NCBI RefSeq assembly: GCF_024178315.1
Contig: NZ_JAMZIK010000084.1
Coordinates: 26,338-90,337, forward strand
Source of the DNA: Siccirubricoccus soli
GTDB taxonomy: Bacteria; Pseudomonadota; Alphaproteobacteria; Acetobacterales; Acetobacteraceae
DNA: 64,000 nt
Direction: 5' to 3'
In this document: positions 51,326-60,623 of the stretch, piece after piece
Numbering within the stretch: the first letter of the stretch is position 1
Layout: every line of letters starts with the position of its first letter
Notes under the pieces: generated by a model
Database searches by the model: none
Told to the model about the DNA's origin: nothing
Seen by the model: only the letters and a program-made list of their open reading frames with translations
Program-made: the position numbers and the translations under genes

Positions 51326-52159
51326 ATGCCGCGTGCCCTGCTTGTTCTTGCCTGGCTGCTGGCCGCCCTGGTCCCGGCGGCGGCGCAGCGTAATGAAGCC
51401 GCCGCCTGGGCGGCGGTAAGGGGGCCGAGCTCGGGGCCGCCGCAGATCGTCGGCGGCACCGGGCTCGGCTGCCTCGGCGGGGCGGTGGCACTGCCCACCG
51501 AGGGGCCGGGCTGGCAGGCGGTGCGGGTCTCCCGCAACCGCCACTGGGGCCACCCGAGCCTGATCGCCTTCCTGCGCGATTTCGCCGGCCGGGCGCGGGC
51601 CCAGGGTTTCCAGGCGCTGTGGATCGGCGACATGTCGCAACCGCGCGGCGGGCCGATGCCCTGGGGCCATGCCAGCCACCAGGTGGGGCTCGATGCCGAT
51701 ATCTGGCTCGACCTCTCGACCAAGCCCGAGCTGCCGGCGGCGGCGCGCGAGAGCATTCCGGAGATCTCGCTGGTGCTGCCGGACGAGACGGGCGTGGACC
51801 GGCGCATCTGGCGGCCGCTGCATGCCGCGCTGATCCGCCTGGCGGCAGAAAGCCCCGGCGTGGACCGAGTGCTGGTGAACCACGCCATCAAGCGGGAGCT
51901 GTGCCGCACCGACCGCGGCGCCGCCTGGCTGCAACGGGTGCGGCCCTGGCGCGGGCATGACAGCCACATGCATGTGCGGCTGCGTTGCCCGCCGGGCCAG
52001 CCGGAGTGCCGTGGCCTGCCGCCGCCCCCGCCGGGGGATGGTTGCGACGCCTCGCTCGAGTGGTGGCTGACGCCGGAGGCGCGGCACCCGCAGCCGCGCC
52101 CGCCCGGCCCCGCGCCCCGACTGCCCGCCGCCTGCGCCGGGGTGCTGTCGGCGCGCTGA
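51326..52159 (+). CDS. mepA: Penicillin-insensitive murein endopeptidase
   Basis: The 277-residue protein has a signal peptide (LLVLAWLLAALVPAAAQ, cleavage near residue 21) and the MepA (M74) motifs: GHASHQVGLDADIWL with zinc His/Asp, VNHAIKRELC, and RPWRGHDSHMHVRL with the H-x-H zinc pair. It cleaves D-Ala-mDAP cross-links in the periplasm. The C-terminal tail is Pro-rich. It stands alone after the export lipoprotein. Confidence 0.93.
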   Translation: MPRALLVLAWLLAALVPAAAQRNEAAAWAAVRGPSSGPPQIVGGTGLGCLGGAVALPTEGPGWQAVRVSRNRHWGHPSLIAFLRDFAGRARAQGFQALWIGDMSQPRGGPMPWGHASHQVGLDADIWLDLSTKPELPAAARESIPEISLVLPDETGVDRRIWRPLHAALIRLAAESPGVDRVLVNHAIKRELCRTDRGAAWLQRVRPWRGHDSHMHVRLRCPPGQPECRGLPPPPPGDGCDASLEWWLTPEARHPQPRPPGPAPRLPAACAGVLSAR

Positions 52160-52169
52160 GCGGGGCGGG

Positions 52170-53735
52170 CTACTTCCGCTCGACCCCCCAGAAGACCGGG
52201 AAGGCGAAGGGCACCACGCCCTGGAGATTGGCACGCCAAGCGGCAGGGCCGCCGAATTGCCCGGCGATGGCGAAGGTCACGTTGCGGTGCGCCGCCGCTT
52301 GCAGCTTGTCCGCCAGCTCTCGCTGCGAGTCCGGGGTCGCCGCTTCGGAGTATTTCGCCATCAGCTCGGTGATCCCCAGGTCGCAGTACCAGCCCGGCTG
52401 CACCGGAGAGCAGTTATAGGAGATCAGCGGGTTGTTCAGCGGGTTGGCCAAGTCGATGCCGTTCAGCACGATGGGTGCCACGCTCCAGCCGCCCTGCGCC
52501 ACCGGCGCCCGGCTCAGCCGGTGCTGCGCCACCGTGGCGTAGTCGGTGCTGCGCAGATCGACGTTGAAGCCGGCGCGGCGAAGCTGGTCGGAGACGACGA
52601 GGCCGATCGGGTTCAGCAGCGCCGAGGCCTGAGCATGCAGGAACACCACCGGCTCGTTGTTGTAGCCGCTGGCCCGCAGCAGCTCCCGCGCCCGCGCGGT
52701 GCCAGCCTGCTGCAGCGGTGCGCTGCCCGCATCGGTGCTGCCGGGGGCGTTGCACATGTAGATGGAGAGGCAGGTGGGAACAATGAGATCCTCCGGCAGG
52801 CCCATCGCCGCCATCACCTCCGGCTGGAGGATGGCTGCCTGCAGCGCCTGGCGGATCTTCGGGTTGTCGAAGGGTGGGACGGCGTGGTTGATGTTCACCA
52901 CGGCGAGGAATTGGTCGATGCCGCGCGGCTTGCCGACCACCACATTGCGGTTGCGGCGGAGCCGCTCGACGAAATCGAGCGGGGCGATTTCGAGGAAGTC
53001 CAGCTCGCCGGCCATCAGCGCCGCGGCACGGGTCGCCTGGTCGGCGATGCTGACCAGCTCGATCCGCTCCATCTTCGGCACCTTACCGCCGGCCAGCGCC
53101 GAGGGCGGTTCGCTGCGCGGGCGATAGGCCGGATTGCGGACGAAGCTGGCGCGCTCGCCCGGGCGCCATTCGGACTGGCGGAAGAGATAGGGGCCGGAGC
53201 CGATGATCTCCGTCACCGGTTTGTGCGGATCGTTGGCGGCGAGGCGGGCCGGCATCATCACCGGGATGGTGTGGCCGGACTTGCCCAGTGCCTCGACCAC
53301 GAAGGCGAAGGGGCGGTTCAGCCGGAACTCGAAGCGCTTCGGATCGAGGACGCGGAGCTCCTGCGTCGCCGCCATGAGCTGGCCGCCGAGCGCCTCGCGC
53401 TGGGCCCAGCGGCGGATCGAGGCGACGCAATCCTCGGCCGTGACGGCACTGCCGTCGCTCCAGGCGAGGCCATCCCGCAGGGTGAAGGTCCAGGTGAGGC
53501 GGTCCTCGCTGACCTGCCAGCCTTCGAGCATCTGCGGCTTGTAGTTGCCCTCCTCATCCGCACCGACCAGCGTGTCGAACACCAGATAGGCGAAGACCCG
53601 CGTGGCGTTGATGGTGGTGACCAGCGGGTCGAGGATCTGCAACTCGGTGTTCAGCGAGACGCGCAAGGGCTGCGCCGCCGCAGGCGTGGCGGCGAGGGCA
53701 AGGCCGAACAGCCCGGCGGCGATGGCGTTCTTCAT
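52170..53735 (-). CDS. Peptide/nickel-type ABC transporter substrate-binding protein
   Basis: The 521-residue family 5 binding protein has a signal peptide (AIAAGLFGLALAATPAAA, cleavage near residue 21), LNTELQILDPLVTTINATRV, MLEGWQVSEDRLTWTFTLRDG and IIGSGPYLF. It captures oligopeptides, or other ligands such as glutathione, in the periplasm. ATG 53735 starts the signal peptide directly; upstream codons are unrelated. No permease or ATPase genes follow, so it is an orphan in this window. Confidence 0.92.
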   Translation of the reverse strand: MKNAIAAGLFGLALAATPAAAQPLRVSLNTELQILDPLVTTINATRVFAYLVFDTLVGADEEGNYKPQMLEGWQVSEDRLTWTFTLRDGLAWSDGSAVTAEDCVASIRRWAQREALGGQLMAATQELRVLDPKRFEFRLNRPFAFVVEALGKSGHTIPVMMPARLAANDPHKPVTEIIGSGPYLFRQSEWRPGERASFVRNPAYRPRSEPPSALAGGKVPKMERIELVSIADQATRAAALMAGELDFLEIAPLDFVERLRRNRNVVVGKPRGIDQFLAVVNINHAVPPFDNPKIRQALQAAILQPEVMAAMGLPEDLIVPTCLSIYMCNAPGSTDAGSAPLQQAGTARARELLRASGYNNEPVVFLHAQASALLNPIGLVVSDQLRRAGFNVDLRSTDYATVAQHRLSRAPVAQGGWSVAPIVLNGIDLANPLNNPLISYNCSPVQPGWYCDLGITELMAKYSEAATPDSQRELADKLQAAAHRNVTFAIAGQFGGPAAWRANLQGVVPFAFPVFWGVERK

Positions 53736-53783
53736 CGGTCCACTCCGTTCTCGGGTGGCCGTGCGCGGCGTTGAGAAACCCAT

Positions 53784-53848
53784 GGTTTCCAAAGGCCCTT
53801 CGGCCTTTGGCGGGATGGAGTTTGAGGAAGGGCAGAGCCCTTCCTCAA
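53784..53848. repeat. Family-2 intergenic repeat, copy b
   Basis: CCAAAGGCC/GGCCTTTGG (53789-53797, 53802-53810) is followed by TTGAGGAAGGGC/GCCCTTCCTCAA (53822-53833, 53837-53848). The second hairpin ends two bases from the dioxygenase stop and is a likely terminator for that gene. Confidence 0.78.
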
Positions 53849-53849
53849 G

Positions 53850-54803
53850 TTACTCGGCGGCGGCTTGGGGCTGCTGCCGGAAATGGTCGTAATTCTGCCC
53901 CCTGAACCACGCCATGTACTCACCCACCGTCTGCGCCGGAAAGCGCGGCGGGTTCTCCGCGCTGGTGCAGGTCGGCAGGCATTCCACCAGCGTCTCCTCG
54001 TTCGGGTGGAAGAAGAACGGGATGGCGTAGCGCGGCGTCTTCATGGTGTTGAAGGCGCGGTGGGGCGTGGAGATGAAGCGGCCGTTGGTCCAGCGGTTCA
54101 GGATGTCGCCGGTGTTGACCACGAAGGCTTCCGGAATCACCGGCGCGTCGATCCACTCGCCGGCCTGGGTGCGGATCTGCAGGCCGGGCACCGGGTTCTG
54201 CGCCAGCAGGGTGATGAAGGTGCTGTCGGTGTGCGGCGCGATGCCGTATTCGTCCGAGCCGTATTCCACCGGCGGATAATGCGTCAGCCGCAGGGTGGAG
54301 AAGCTGTCCTCGCAGGGCTTGTCGAAATAGTCCGGCGGCAGGTCCAGCGCCACGGCGTAGAGCGGCAGCATGCGGTGGGCGAGGTCGTCGAGCGCGGCGT
54401 AGTAGCGCAGCGTCGCCTCGGCGAAGCCCGGCACCTGCTCCGGCCAGCGGTTCACCGGCTTCGGGCCGCGCTCCGGCTTCACGAAGAACGCCTCGTTCTC
54501 GTTCGGCTTGCGCACCGCGACCAAGCCGTTGGCGCGGGTGGTGCTGGATTTGTAGGGCAGGTAGCCCTGCATGCCGTCATCCAGCTTCACCTTCAGCTTC
54601 TCTTCCATTGGCTGGGCATGGAAGCGGGCGGCGAGGGCGAAGGTCTCCTCCACCATCTTCCAGTCCACGCCATGGTTGGTGATGTAGAGGAAGCCGACCG
54701 TCTCGTTGATCCGGCGCAGCTCGGCAGCGGTGCGCTCCAGCGCGCCAGGCTCGCCGGCGAGGAAGGGGCCGAGGTCGAGGAGGGGCAGGGCGGTCTGGCT
54801 CAT
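53850..54803 (-). CDS. Isopenicillin N synthase-like 2OG-Fe(II) dioxygenase
   Basis: The 317-residue protein has a DIOX_N domain (LPLLDLGPFLAG, VGFLYITNHGVD) and the iron-binding core with His/Asp in IAPHTDSTFITLL (near 192-194), distal His in STPHRAFNTM and the 2-oxoglutarate Arg in RYAIPFFF. It oxidises a small molecule using Fe(II) and 2-oxoglutarate; bacterial homologs rarely make penicillins and the substrate is unknown. It is divergent from a polysaccharide deacetylase-type gene, 166 bases apart. Confidence 0.9.
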   Translation of the reverse strand: MSQTALPLLDLGPFLAGEPGALERTAAELRRINETVGFLYITNHGVDWKMVEETFALAARFHAQPMEEKLKVKLDDGMQGYLPYKSSTTRANGLVAVRKPNENEAFFVKPERGPKPVNRWPEQVPGFAEATLRYYAALDDLAHRMLPLYAVALDLPPDYFDKPCEDSFSTLRLTHYPPVEYGSDEYGIAPHTDSTFITLLAQNPVPGLQIRTQAGEWIDAPVIPEAFVVNTGDILNRWTNGRFISTPHRAFNTMKTPRYAIPFFFHPNEETLVECLPTCTSAENPPRFPAQTVGEYMAWFRGQNYDHFRQQPQAAAE

Positions 54804-54969
54804 CGGGCGGTTCCCTGGCTGCGAGGTGGCGGCAGGATCGGCCGGGCCGCCGGTGGGTTCAACCCGCGTTTTGCAATCCGCAGACCAGAATTGCCGCCGG
54901 CATCGGCAGGGCTTGGACCGGATGCCGCCAGCCGCCTATCCTGAAGGCAGCGCAGGAGGGAAATCGAGG

Positions 54970-55848
54970 ATGACGATGCAGCCGCGCGAGCGCGTGCCCT
55001 ATTCCGCCATCGTCGACCGGCCGCCCCTGGTGCTGCCCGGCGGTGCCCGCATCGTGGTGTGGAGCATCGTGAACCTGGAGGTCTGGGACATCGGCAAGCC
55101 CATGGCCCGCCAGGTGCTGCCGGCGCCGACCGGCCAGGTGCTGCTGCCGGACGTGCCGAACTGGTCCTGGCACGAATACGGCATGCGCGTCGGCGTCTGG
55201 CGCTTCTTCAAGCTGTATGAGCGGCTGGGCATCGCGCCCACCCTGTCCATCAACGCCCGCGTCACGCTGGATTACGAGCGGGTCGCCCGCCAGGCGCTGG
55301 AGGCGGGGTGGGAGTTCATGGGCCATAGCTGGGAGCAGGGCCCGATCCACAAGGAGGAGGACCAGCGGGCGATGATCCATCGGTCGATGGATCAGCTCGA
55401 GCGCTTCACCGGCACGCGCCCGGCGGGCTGGCTGGGCCCGGGCCTGACCCAGACGCTGGAGACGCCGGAGCTGCTGGCCGAGGCCGGGGTGAAGTACATT
55501 GGCGACTGGGTCTATGACGACGAGCCGACCACGATCCACACCGAAAAGGGCCCATTGGTGACGCTGCCCTATACGGTGGAGCTGAACGACATCCCGATGA
55601 TGCTCGTGCAGCACCATGAGAGCGACTACCTGCTGAAGCGCGCCATCGACCAGTTCGACCGGCTGTATGAGGAAGGGGCGGAGCGGGCGAAGATCATGTC
55701 CATCGCCATCCACCCCTATATCTCCGGCCAGCCGCACCGGATCCGGTACCTGGAAGCCTTCTACGACCATGTGGCGAAGCACAGCGGCGTGCTGCATTGG
55801 AACGGCGTGCAGTTGCTGGAGTGGTACCGGGGGCGGGCACAGGGGTAG
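54970..55848 (+). CDS. Polysaccharide deacetylase-fold protein (PuuE/allantoinase-like)
   Basis: The 292-residue NodB-fold protein shows VVWSIVNLEVWDIGKP near the start, the WHEYGMRVGVWRFFKLYERL segment and GHSWEQGPIHKEEDQ, the HxxxxH-like metal motif, then GWLGPGLTQT and IAIHPYISG. This variant is closer to PuuE-type allantoinases and related amide hydrolases than to chitin deacetylases. A purine or hydantoin-like substrate is possible. ATG 54970 has GGAGGG upstream. It is divergent from the dioxygenase. Confidence 0.85.
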   Translation: MTMQPRERVPYSAIVDRPPLVLPGGARIVVWSIVNLEVWDIGKPMARQVLPAPTGQVLLPDVPNWSWHEYGMRVGVWRFFKLYERLGIAPTLSINARVTLDYERVARQALEAGWEFMGHSWEQGPIHKEEDQRAMIHRSMDQLERFTGTRPAGWLGPGLTQTLETPELLAEAGVKYIGDWVYDDEPTTIHTEKGPLVTLPYTVELNDIPMMLVQHHESDYLLKRAIDQFDRLYEEGAERAKIMSIAIHPYISGQPHRIRYLEAFYDHVAKHSGVLHWNGVQLLEWYRGRAQG

Positions 55849-55904
55849 GGCCAGCGCCCCTCCCCATAGGCGGGGTCGGGATGGGATCCGGCGATCCTCT
55901 TCCC

Positions 55905-55927
55905 GGCTGGCGGCAGCGCTGCCAGCC
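55905..55927. terminator. Terminator-like hairpin between convergent genes
   Basis: GGCTGGC (55905-55911) and GCCAGCC (55921-55927) form a compact stem, extended inward by GCAGC/GCTGC with a small bulge. It lies between the deacetylase and hemC, which converge here. Confidence 0.5.
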
Positions 55928-55944
55928 GAGGCGAGGGAGGGCGG

Positions 55945-56925
55945 TCAGGCCAGGATGTCGGCGGGGGCGTCGCGGCGGAGGGCGGCGCCCAGCTCCCGCC
56001 CGAGGGCCTCGCCCTCGGCGGCCAGGCCCTCCGCCGACCGCTTCAGCAGAAAGCTGCCATCCGGCCGGGCGATCAGCGCAGCGAGGGTCAGCCGCCCATC
56101 CGGGCGCAGCCTCGCATGGGCGCCGATCGGGGTGCGGCAGGAGCCATCCAACGCCCCCAGCACCGCCCGCTCCGCCGTAGCGGCCAGCCGCGCCTCCCGG
56201 TCCTCGATGGCCGCCAGCATCTCCTGCAGCCCCGTGTCGCCGGCGCGGATGGTGACGCCGATGATGCCCTGGCCGGCGGCCGGCAGCATCACCTCCGGCG
56301 CCAGCACGGCGGCGGCCTCGGCCGCCATGTCCATGCGCTTCAGCCCGGCGATGGCCAGGAAGGAGGCGGCGAAATCCCCCGCCCGCACCCGGGCCAGCCG
56401 CCGCTGCACATTGCCGCGGATGACGTCGCAGCGGAGATCCGGCCGGCGGTGCAGGAGCTGCGCCTGGCGGCGGACGGAGGCGGTGCCGATGAGCGCGCCG
56501 GGGGGCAGACAGGCCAGGGGGTCCTCCGGGTCCGGCACGCCGCAGGCGGCGTTCAGCACCAGCGCGTCGCGGCAATCCTCCCGCGGCAGTATGCAGGCCA
56601 GCGCGATGCCGGACGGCAATTCCGTCTCCAGATCCTTCAGGCTGTGCACCGCGCAATCGATGCGGCCATCCAGCAGCGCCTCGTGGATTTCCTTGGCGAA
56701 GAGGCCCTTGCCGCCGATCTCGGCCAGGCGACGGTCCTGGGTCTTGTCGCCGGCGGTCGCGATGACCGTGGCCTGCAGCTTCCCTTCCCCTTGCAGCGCC
56801 GGGCAATGCGCCGCCAGCCGGTCCAGGAAGCAACGTGCCTGCCAGAGGGCGAGGGGAGAGCCGCGGGTGCCGGCGCGGAACGGAGTGCGCAGCCCCTCGC
56901 CGGGGCGGGAGGTCTCGGCGCTCAT
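55945..56925 (-). CDS. hemC: Hydroxymethylbilane synthase (porphobilinogen deaminase)
   Basis: The 326-residue protein has the HemC motifs: AGTRGSPLALWQA, GGKGLFAKEIHEALL, DCAVHSLKDLE with the catalytic Asp, ASVRRQAQL, RGNVQRRLARV and the dipyrromethane-cofactor Cys in GSCRTPIGAHA (near residue 262). It joins four porphobilinogens into the linear tetrapyrrole of haem synthesis. A haem demand is consistent with the cytochrome b subunit encoded elsewhere in the window. Confidence 0.96.
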   Translation of the reverse strand: MSAETSRPGEGLRTPFRAGTRGSPLALWQARCFLDRLAAHCPALQGEGKLQATVIATAGDKTQDRRLAEIGGKGLFAKEIHEALLDGRIDCAVHSLKDLETELPSGIALACILPREDCRDALVLNAACGVPDPEDPLACLPPGALIGTASVRRQAQLLHRRPDLRCDVIRGNVQRRLARVRAGDFAASFLAIAGLKRMDMAAEAAAVLAPEVMLPAAGQGIIGVTIRAGDTGLQEMLAAIEDREARLAATAERAVLGALDGSCRTPIGAHARLRPDGRLTLAALIARPDGSFLLKRSAEGLAAEGEALGRELGAALRRDAPADILA

Positions 56926-57131
56926 CGAACGGAGGCGACGGGTGGGGGAAGGGGCGTCAAAGGCATTTCGCTATCCGGGCTCGGGCATTCACCGGGCGGA
57001 CGCATAGCAGAAATATGCGGCGCCAGCCTCCGGCGCGGGCGGCCGGCGCCATCGCGGGGCCCGGAACCCGGGCCGGGGACCGGTCCTCGGCGGGGAGGGA
57101 GCATCGCCCCCAAGGGCAGCCCCCTCGTCGT

Positions 57132-57917
57132 CTATGCCACGCAGCGCCGGTACAGGTGCCAGGTAGCATGCCCGAGCACCGGCATGGCGATGGCGAGGCC
57201 GATGAAGGCGGGCAGCATGCCGAGCAGCAGCAGCACCGCGACGATCACCCCCCAGACGGCCATCGGCCCGGGATTGGCGGCGCAGACGCGCAGCGAGGTG
57301 CGGATCGCCTCGGCCAGCGGGACGTTGCGGTCCAGCAGCATGGGGACGGAGACCACCGTCAGCGCCAGGACAAGGATGGCGAAGAGCGCGCCGACGCCGT
57401 TGCCGAGCAGGATCAGCCGGTGCCCTTCCGAGGTGGTGAAGGCGAGGCGGAGCAGATCCCCCAGCCCGGCCGGCGGGGTGCCGATGGTGGCGTCGTAGAT
57501 CGCCCGGGCGGCAAAGAGCCAGGCGATGAAGATGATGGCGAGCAGCAGGCCCACCCCGGCGATGGAGGGGAAGGCGGGAGAGCGCAGCACGTCGAAGGCG
57601 TTCAGCCAGCTTGCCGGCAGGCCCTGTTCCCGGCGTCGGCTGATTTCGTAGAGCCCGACCGCGGCGACCGGGCCGACCAGGGAGAGGCCGGCGACGAGCG
57701 GCCAGAGCAGCGGCAGCAGCTCCCCGCCCGACATCACCCGGGCCGCCACCAGCCCGACCAGCGGATAGAGGACGCAGAGGAAGATGAGCTGGGTGGGCGT
57801 TTCGAGGAAATCCTCGATGCCGGCAGCGAGGGCGTCGCGCAGATCCGCCAGGCCGATGCGGCGGATCATGGGAGCTGCCGTCTCCTCGGCGGAGTCAAGG
57901 CGCAGGGCATGGGCCAT
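57132..57917 (-). CDS. DUF2189 domain membrane protein
   Basis: The 261-residue integral membrane protein has about six hydrophobic helices and the DUF2189 opening: IRRIGLADLRDALAAGIEDF, then LIFLCVLYPLVGLVAARV and GPVAAVGLYEISRRREQG. Homologs are conserved near respiratory or cytochrome genes, but the role is unknown. ATG 57917 has GGAGGAGCG upstream; the frame beyond it is noise. It is about 200 bases upstream of hemC on the same strand. Confidence 0.85.
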   Translation of the reverse strand: MAHALRLDSAEETAAPMIRRIGLADLRDALAAGIEDFLETPTQLIFLCVLYPLVGLVAARVMSGGELLPLLWPLVAGLSLVGPVAAVGLYEISRRREQGLPASWLNAFDVLRSPAFPSIAGVGLLLAIIFIAWLFAARAIYDATIGTPPAGLGDLLRLAFTTSEGHRLILLGNGVGALFAILVLALTVVSVPMLLDRNVPLAEAIRTSLRVCAANPGPMAVWGVIVAVLLLLGMLPAFIGLAIAMPVLGHATWHLYRRCVA

Positions 57918-58482
57918 GATCGCTCCTCCATGGCGGCCCTGGCGCGGCCGGGCCGCTCGGGTTCCGGCCCTGCCGATCGCACCGGCGGGCCTGGGACTCA
58001 TCTAAGGATGTAAAGCGCGCGAGGCACGGTCACCATGGCGCGAGGTGCGCGGTCATCGCTTGCAGGCGGCGGGGGCGGGCCCTGGAATCGGCCGGCCGAA
58101 CCCTCGGCTGCAACCCGGGCCGAGGGCAGGCTGGCGGCGTCACCGCCAGAGGCGGCTGGCCCTTGCCGCCGCCGCCAGCCCTGCCTGGACCGGCCACCCA
58201 ACCCCGCCGTCGCCGGCTGCGCCAGTTTTGCCGCCACCGCATGCCGGCCTGCCTTGCCTCGCCCCGCAGGGACCGCGCGACCGAAGCAGGCTCGGCCCCG
58301 GGCCGCAGCGGATGACCGCCGCGCTGACCCTCGCCCTGGCGCCGACGAGATATGCCCGGGATGGCGGGCATGCGGATCGGCACCGTCGCAGCGGCCCTGG
58401 GCCCTGTCGCCATCGAAGCGTCTTGCCGCGGCGCGCCGCCGGGGTATTCAGACAGGGAAGGTTGCAGGACGGGGTTCGGGCG
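57918..58482. other. 565-base stretch without a recognisable gene
   Basis: Several frames stay open here only because of high GC; they are Arg/Pro/Ala-rich, lack ribosome sites and match no domain. It should hold the promoters of the divergent DUF2189 and flavin monooxygenase genes. I see no repeat-family element, tRNA or riboswitch. Confidence 0.5.
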
Positions 58483-59811
58483 ATGGGCAGCGAGCGGCAA
58501 ATGGCGATGGCGGTGCTGGTGAACCCCACCGGCTATCACAGCGCCTCCTGGCTCCACCCCTCCACCAACGCTGATTCTTCCACCAGCATCGACTGGTACC
58601 GCGCCGTGGCGCAGACGGCGGAGCGCGGCTGCTTCGACCTGTTCTTCATCGCCGACACGCCGGCGGCGCGCACCACCAATCTGGAAGCCTATAGCCGCTT
58701 CCCGATGTTCATGAACGTGCTCGAGCCGGTGACCTTGCTCTCGGCGCTTTCCGGCGCGACGCGGCATATCGGCTTGGGCGGCACGGTCAGCACCAGCTTC
58801 GCCGAGCCCTACAACGTGGCGCGGATGTTCGCCTCGCTGGACCATATCAGCCATGGCCGGGCGGCGTGGAACGTCGTCACCTCCGCCAACGACTTCGCCG
58901 CGCGTAATTTCGGCCTGGACAAGCTGCCGCCACATGGCGAGCGCTACGACCGGGCGCGGGAATTCGTCCAGGTGGTGAAGCGGCTGTGGGATACCTGGGA
59001 AGATGGCGCCTTCATCCGCGACCGCGAGGCCGGGCTGACCTTCGACCCGACCAAGCAGCATCCGGTGGAGCATGTCGGCAAGTATTTCACCGTGCGCGGC
59101 GCGCTGAACATCGAGCGGCCGCCGCAGGGTCACCCCGTCATCATCCAGGCGGGCGCTTCCGACACCGGCAAGGATTTCGCGGCGGAGACGGCGGAGGTGG
59201 TGTTCTCCTCCCACTCCTCGCTCGAAAGCTCCCGTGCCTTCACCCAGGAGCTGAAGGGGCGCATGGCGAAATTCGGCCGCCCGCCGGAGGCCGTGAAGGT
59301 CTGCGCCGGCAAGCCCGTGCTGATGGCGGGGAGCAAGCAGGAGGCGGAGGACATGTACCGCACCCTGCAGGAGATGATCCACCCGGTGGTCGGCCGCATG
59401 CGCCTCGGCATGGACCTCGAGACCGACCTCTCCGACCTGCCGCTGGACGAGCCGGTGCCGGAGGACCGCATTCCGCGGAACTCCAACTTCCACAAGGCCT
59501 ATTTCGACCACATCATCGAGCTGATCCGGGTGGAGAAGCTCACCCTGCGCCAGCTCTACCAACGCTATGAGCGCGGCAACAAGACCTTCTGCGGCACGCC
59601 GATGCAGGTGGCGGACGAGCTGGAGGAGTGGTTCGCCGTCGGCGCCTGCGACGGCTTCATGATGCTGTTCAGCCTGCTGCCCACGGGGCTGGCGGAGTTC
59701 GTCGAGAAGGTGGTGCCGGAACTGCAGCGGCGTGGCCTGATGAAGCGCGAATATGCCGGTCGCACGCTGCGGGAGAATCTCGGCCTGTCGCGGCCGGCGT
59801 TTCGCGGGTAG
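58483..59811 (+). CDS. LLM-class flavin monooxygenase (NtaA/SnaA/DszA-like)
   Basis: The 442-residue TIM-barrel enzyme has ASWLHPSTNADSSTSIDWYR, CFDLFFIADTPAA, SHGRAAWNVVTSANDFAARNFG and GHPVIIQAGASDTGKDFAAE, the pattern of FMN-dependent NtaA/DszA monooxygenases. It would need a flavin reductase and could open N- or S-heterocycles, chelators or sulfones. ATG 58483 is used; MAMAVLV six codons later (58501) is an alternative. It leads an island with an SDR, a second LLM enzyme and a Bug receptor. Confidence 0.9.
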   Translation: MGSERQMAMAVLVNPTGYHSASWLHPSTNADSSTSIDWYRAVAQTAERGCFDLFFIADTPAARTTNLEAYSRFPMFMNVLEPVTLLSALSGATRHIGLGGTVSTSFAEPYNVARMFASLDHISHGRAAWNVVTSANDFAARNFGLDKLPPHGERYDRAREFVQVVKRLWDTWEDGAFIRDREAGLTFDPTKQHPVEHVGKYFTVRGALNIERPPQGHPVIIQAGASDTGKDFAAETAEVVFSSHSSLESSRAFTQELKGRMAKFGRPPEAVKVCAGKPVLMAGSKQEAEDMYRTLQEMIHPVVGRMRLGMDLETDLSDLPLDEPVPEDRIPRNSNFHKAYFDHIIELIRVEKLTLRQLYQRYERGNKTFCGTPMQVADELEEWFAVGACDGFMMLFSLLPTGLAEFVEKVVPELQRRGLMKREYAGRTLRENLGLSRPAFRG

Positions 59812-59876
59812 CGCCACCCTCGACGCGCTGCCGTTCCTCCCTTATCGCTCTGAGGAGACGACAGGGAGGGAGCGCC

Positions 59877-60620
59877 ATGCGCCTCAAGGACAAGGTCGCG
59901 ATCATCACCGGTGCCGCCCATGGCATGGGGGAGGCGGAAGCGCGCCTCTTCGCCCGGGAAGGCGCCATCGTCATCCTGGCCGATGTGCGGGAGGATCTGG
60001 GCGAGGCCGTCGCCGCCGACATCGCCGCCGGCCAGGGCCGCGCCAGCTTCCGCCACCTGGACGTGACGGCGGAGACGGAATGGCGGGCGCTGCTCGATTG
60101 GGTGCTCGCCACCCATGGCCGGCTCGATATCCTGGTGAACAATGCCGGCATCAGCGGCAGCGCCGTCGGCGGCCTGTCCTCGCTGGACGCCTGGAACAGG
60201 CTGATGGCGGTGAACGCCACCGGCGTCTTCCTCGGCACCAGCCTGGGCGCCGAGGCGATGGCGCAGGCTGGGCGCGGCGCCATCGTCAACATCTCCTCCA
60301 TCATGGGGCTGGTCGGCAGCGGGGAGGGGCATCTGGGCTATTCCGCCTCCAAGGGCGCGGTGCGGCTGCTGACCAAATCCGCCGCGGTGCGCTGGGGGCC
60401 GCAGGGCATCAGGGTGAACTCCATCCACCCCGGCTACCTGCCGCCCATGCTCGGCGGCACCAATGCCGGAACGCGGGATGCGAAGATCCCGCTGACGCCG
60501 CTGCGGCGCCTCGGCGAGCCGATGGAAGTCGCGCATGGCGCGCTCTTCCTCGCCTCGGACGAGGCCTCCTTCATCACCGGGGCGGAGCTCGCCATCGATG
60601 GCGGCTTCACCGCGCAATAG
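59877..60620 (+). CDS. Short-chain dehydrogenase/reductase
   Basis: The 247-residue classical SDR has the NAD(P) motif ITGAAHGMGEAEA, NNAGISGSAVG, the catalytic Ser in ISSIMGLVGS and YSASKGAVRLL (Tyr/Lys pair), followed by VNSIHPGYLPPM and ITGAELAIDGG. It has an Asp at the end of beta-2 (LADVRED), which favours NAD+. GGGAGGGAG precedes ATG 59877. It follows the monooxygenase by 65 bases and probably handles a pathway intermediate. Confidence 0.92.
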   Translation: MRLKDKVAIITGAAHGMGEAEARLFAREGAIVILADVREDLGEAVAADIAAGQGRASFRHLDVTAETEWRALLDWVLATHGRLDILVNNAGISGSAVGGLSSLDAWNRLMAVNATGVFLGTSLGAEAMAQAGRGAIVNISSIMGLVGSGEGHLGYSASKGAVRLLTKSAAVRWGPQGIRVNSIHPGYLPPMLGGTNAGTRDAKIPLTPLRRLGEPMEVAHGALFLASDEASFITGAELAIDGGFTAQ

Positions 60621-60623
60621 CGC

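Noticed and set aside
57918..58482. Open frames of 100-180 codons before the flavin monooxygenase
   Set aside because: Arg/Pro-rich composition, no ribosome sites and no family pattern.
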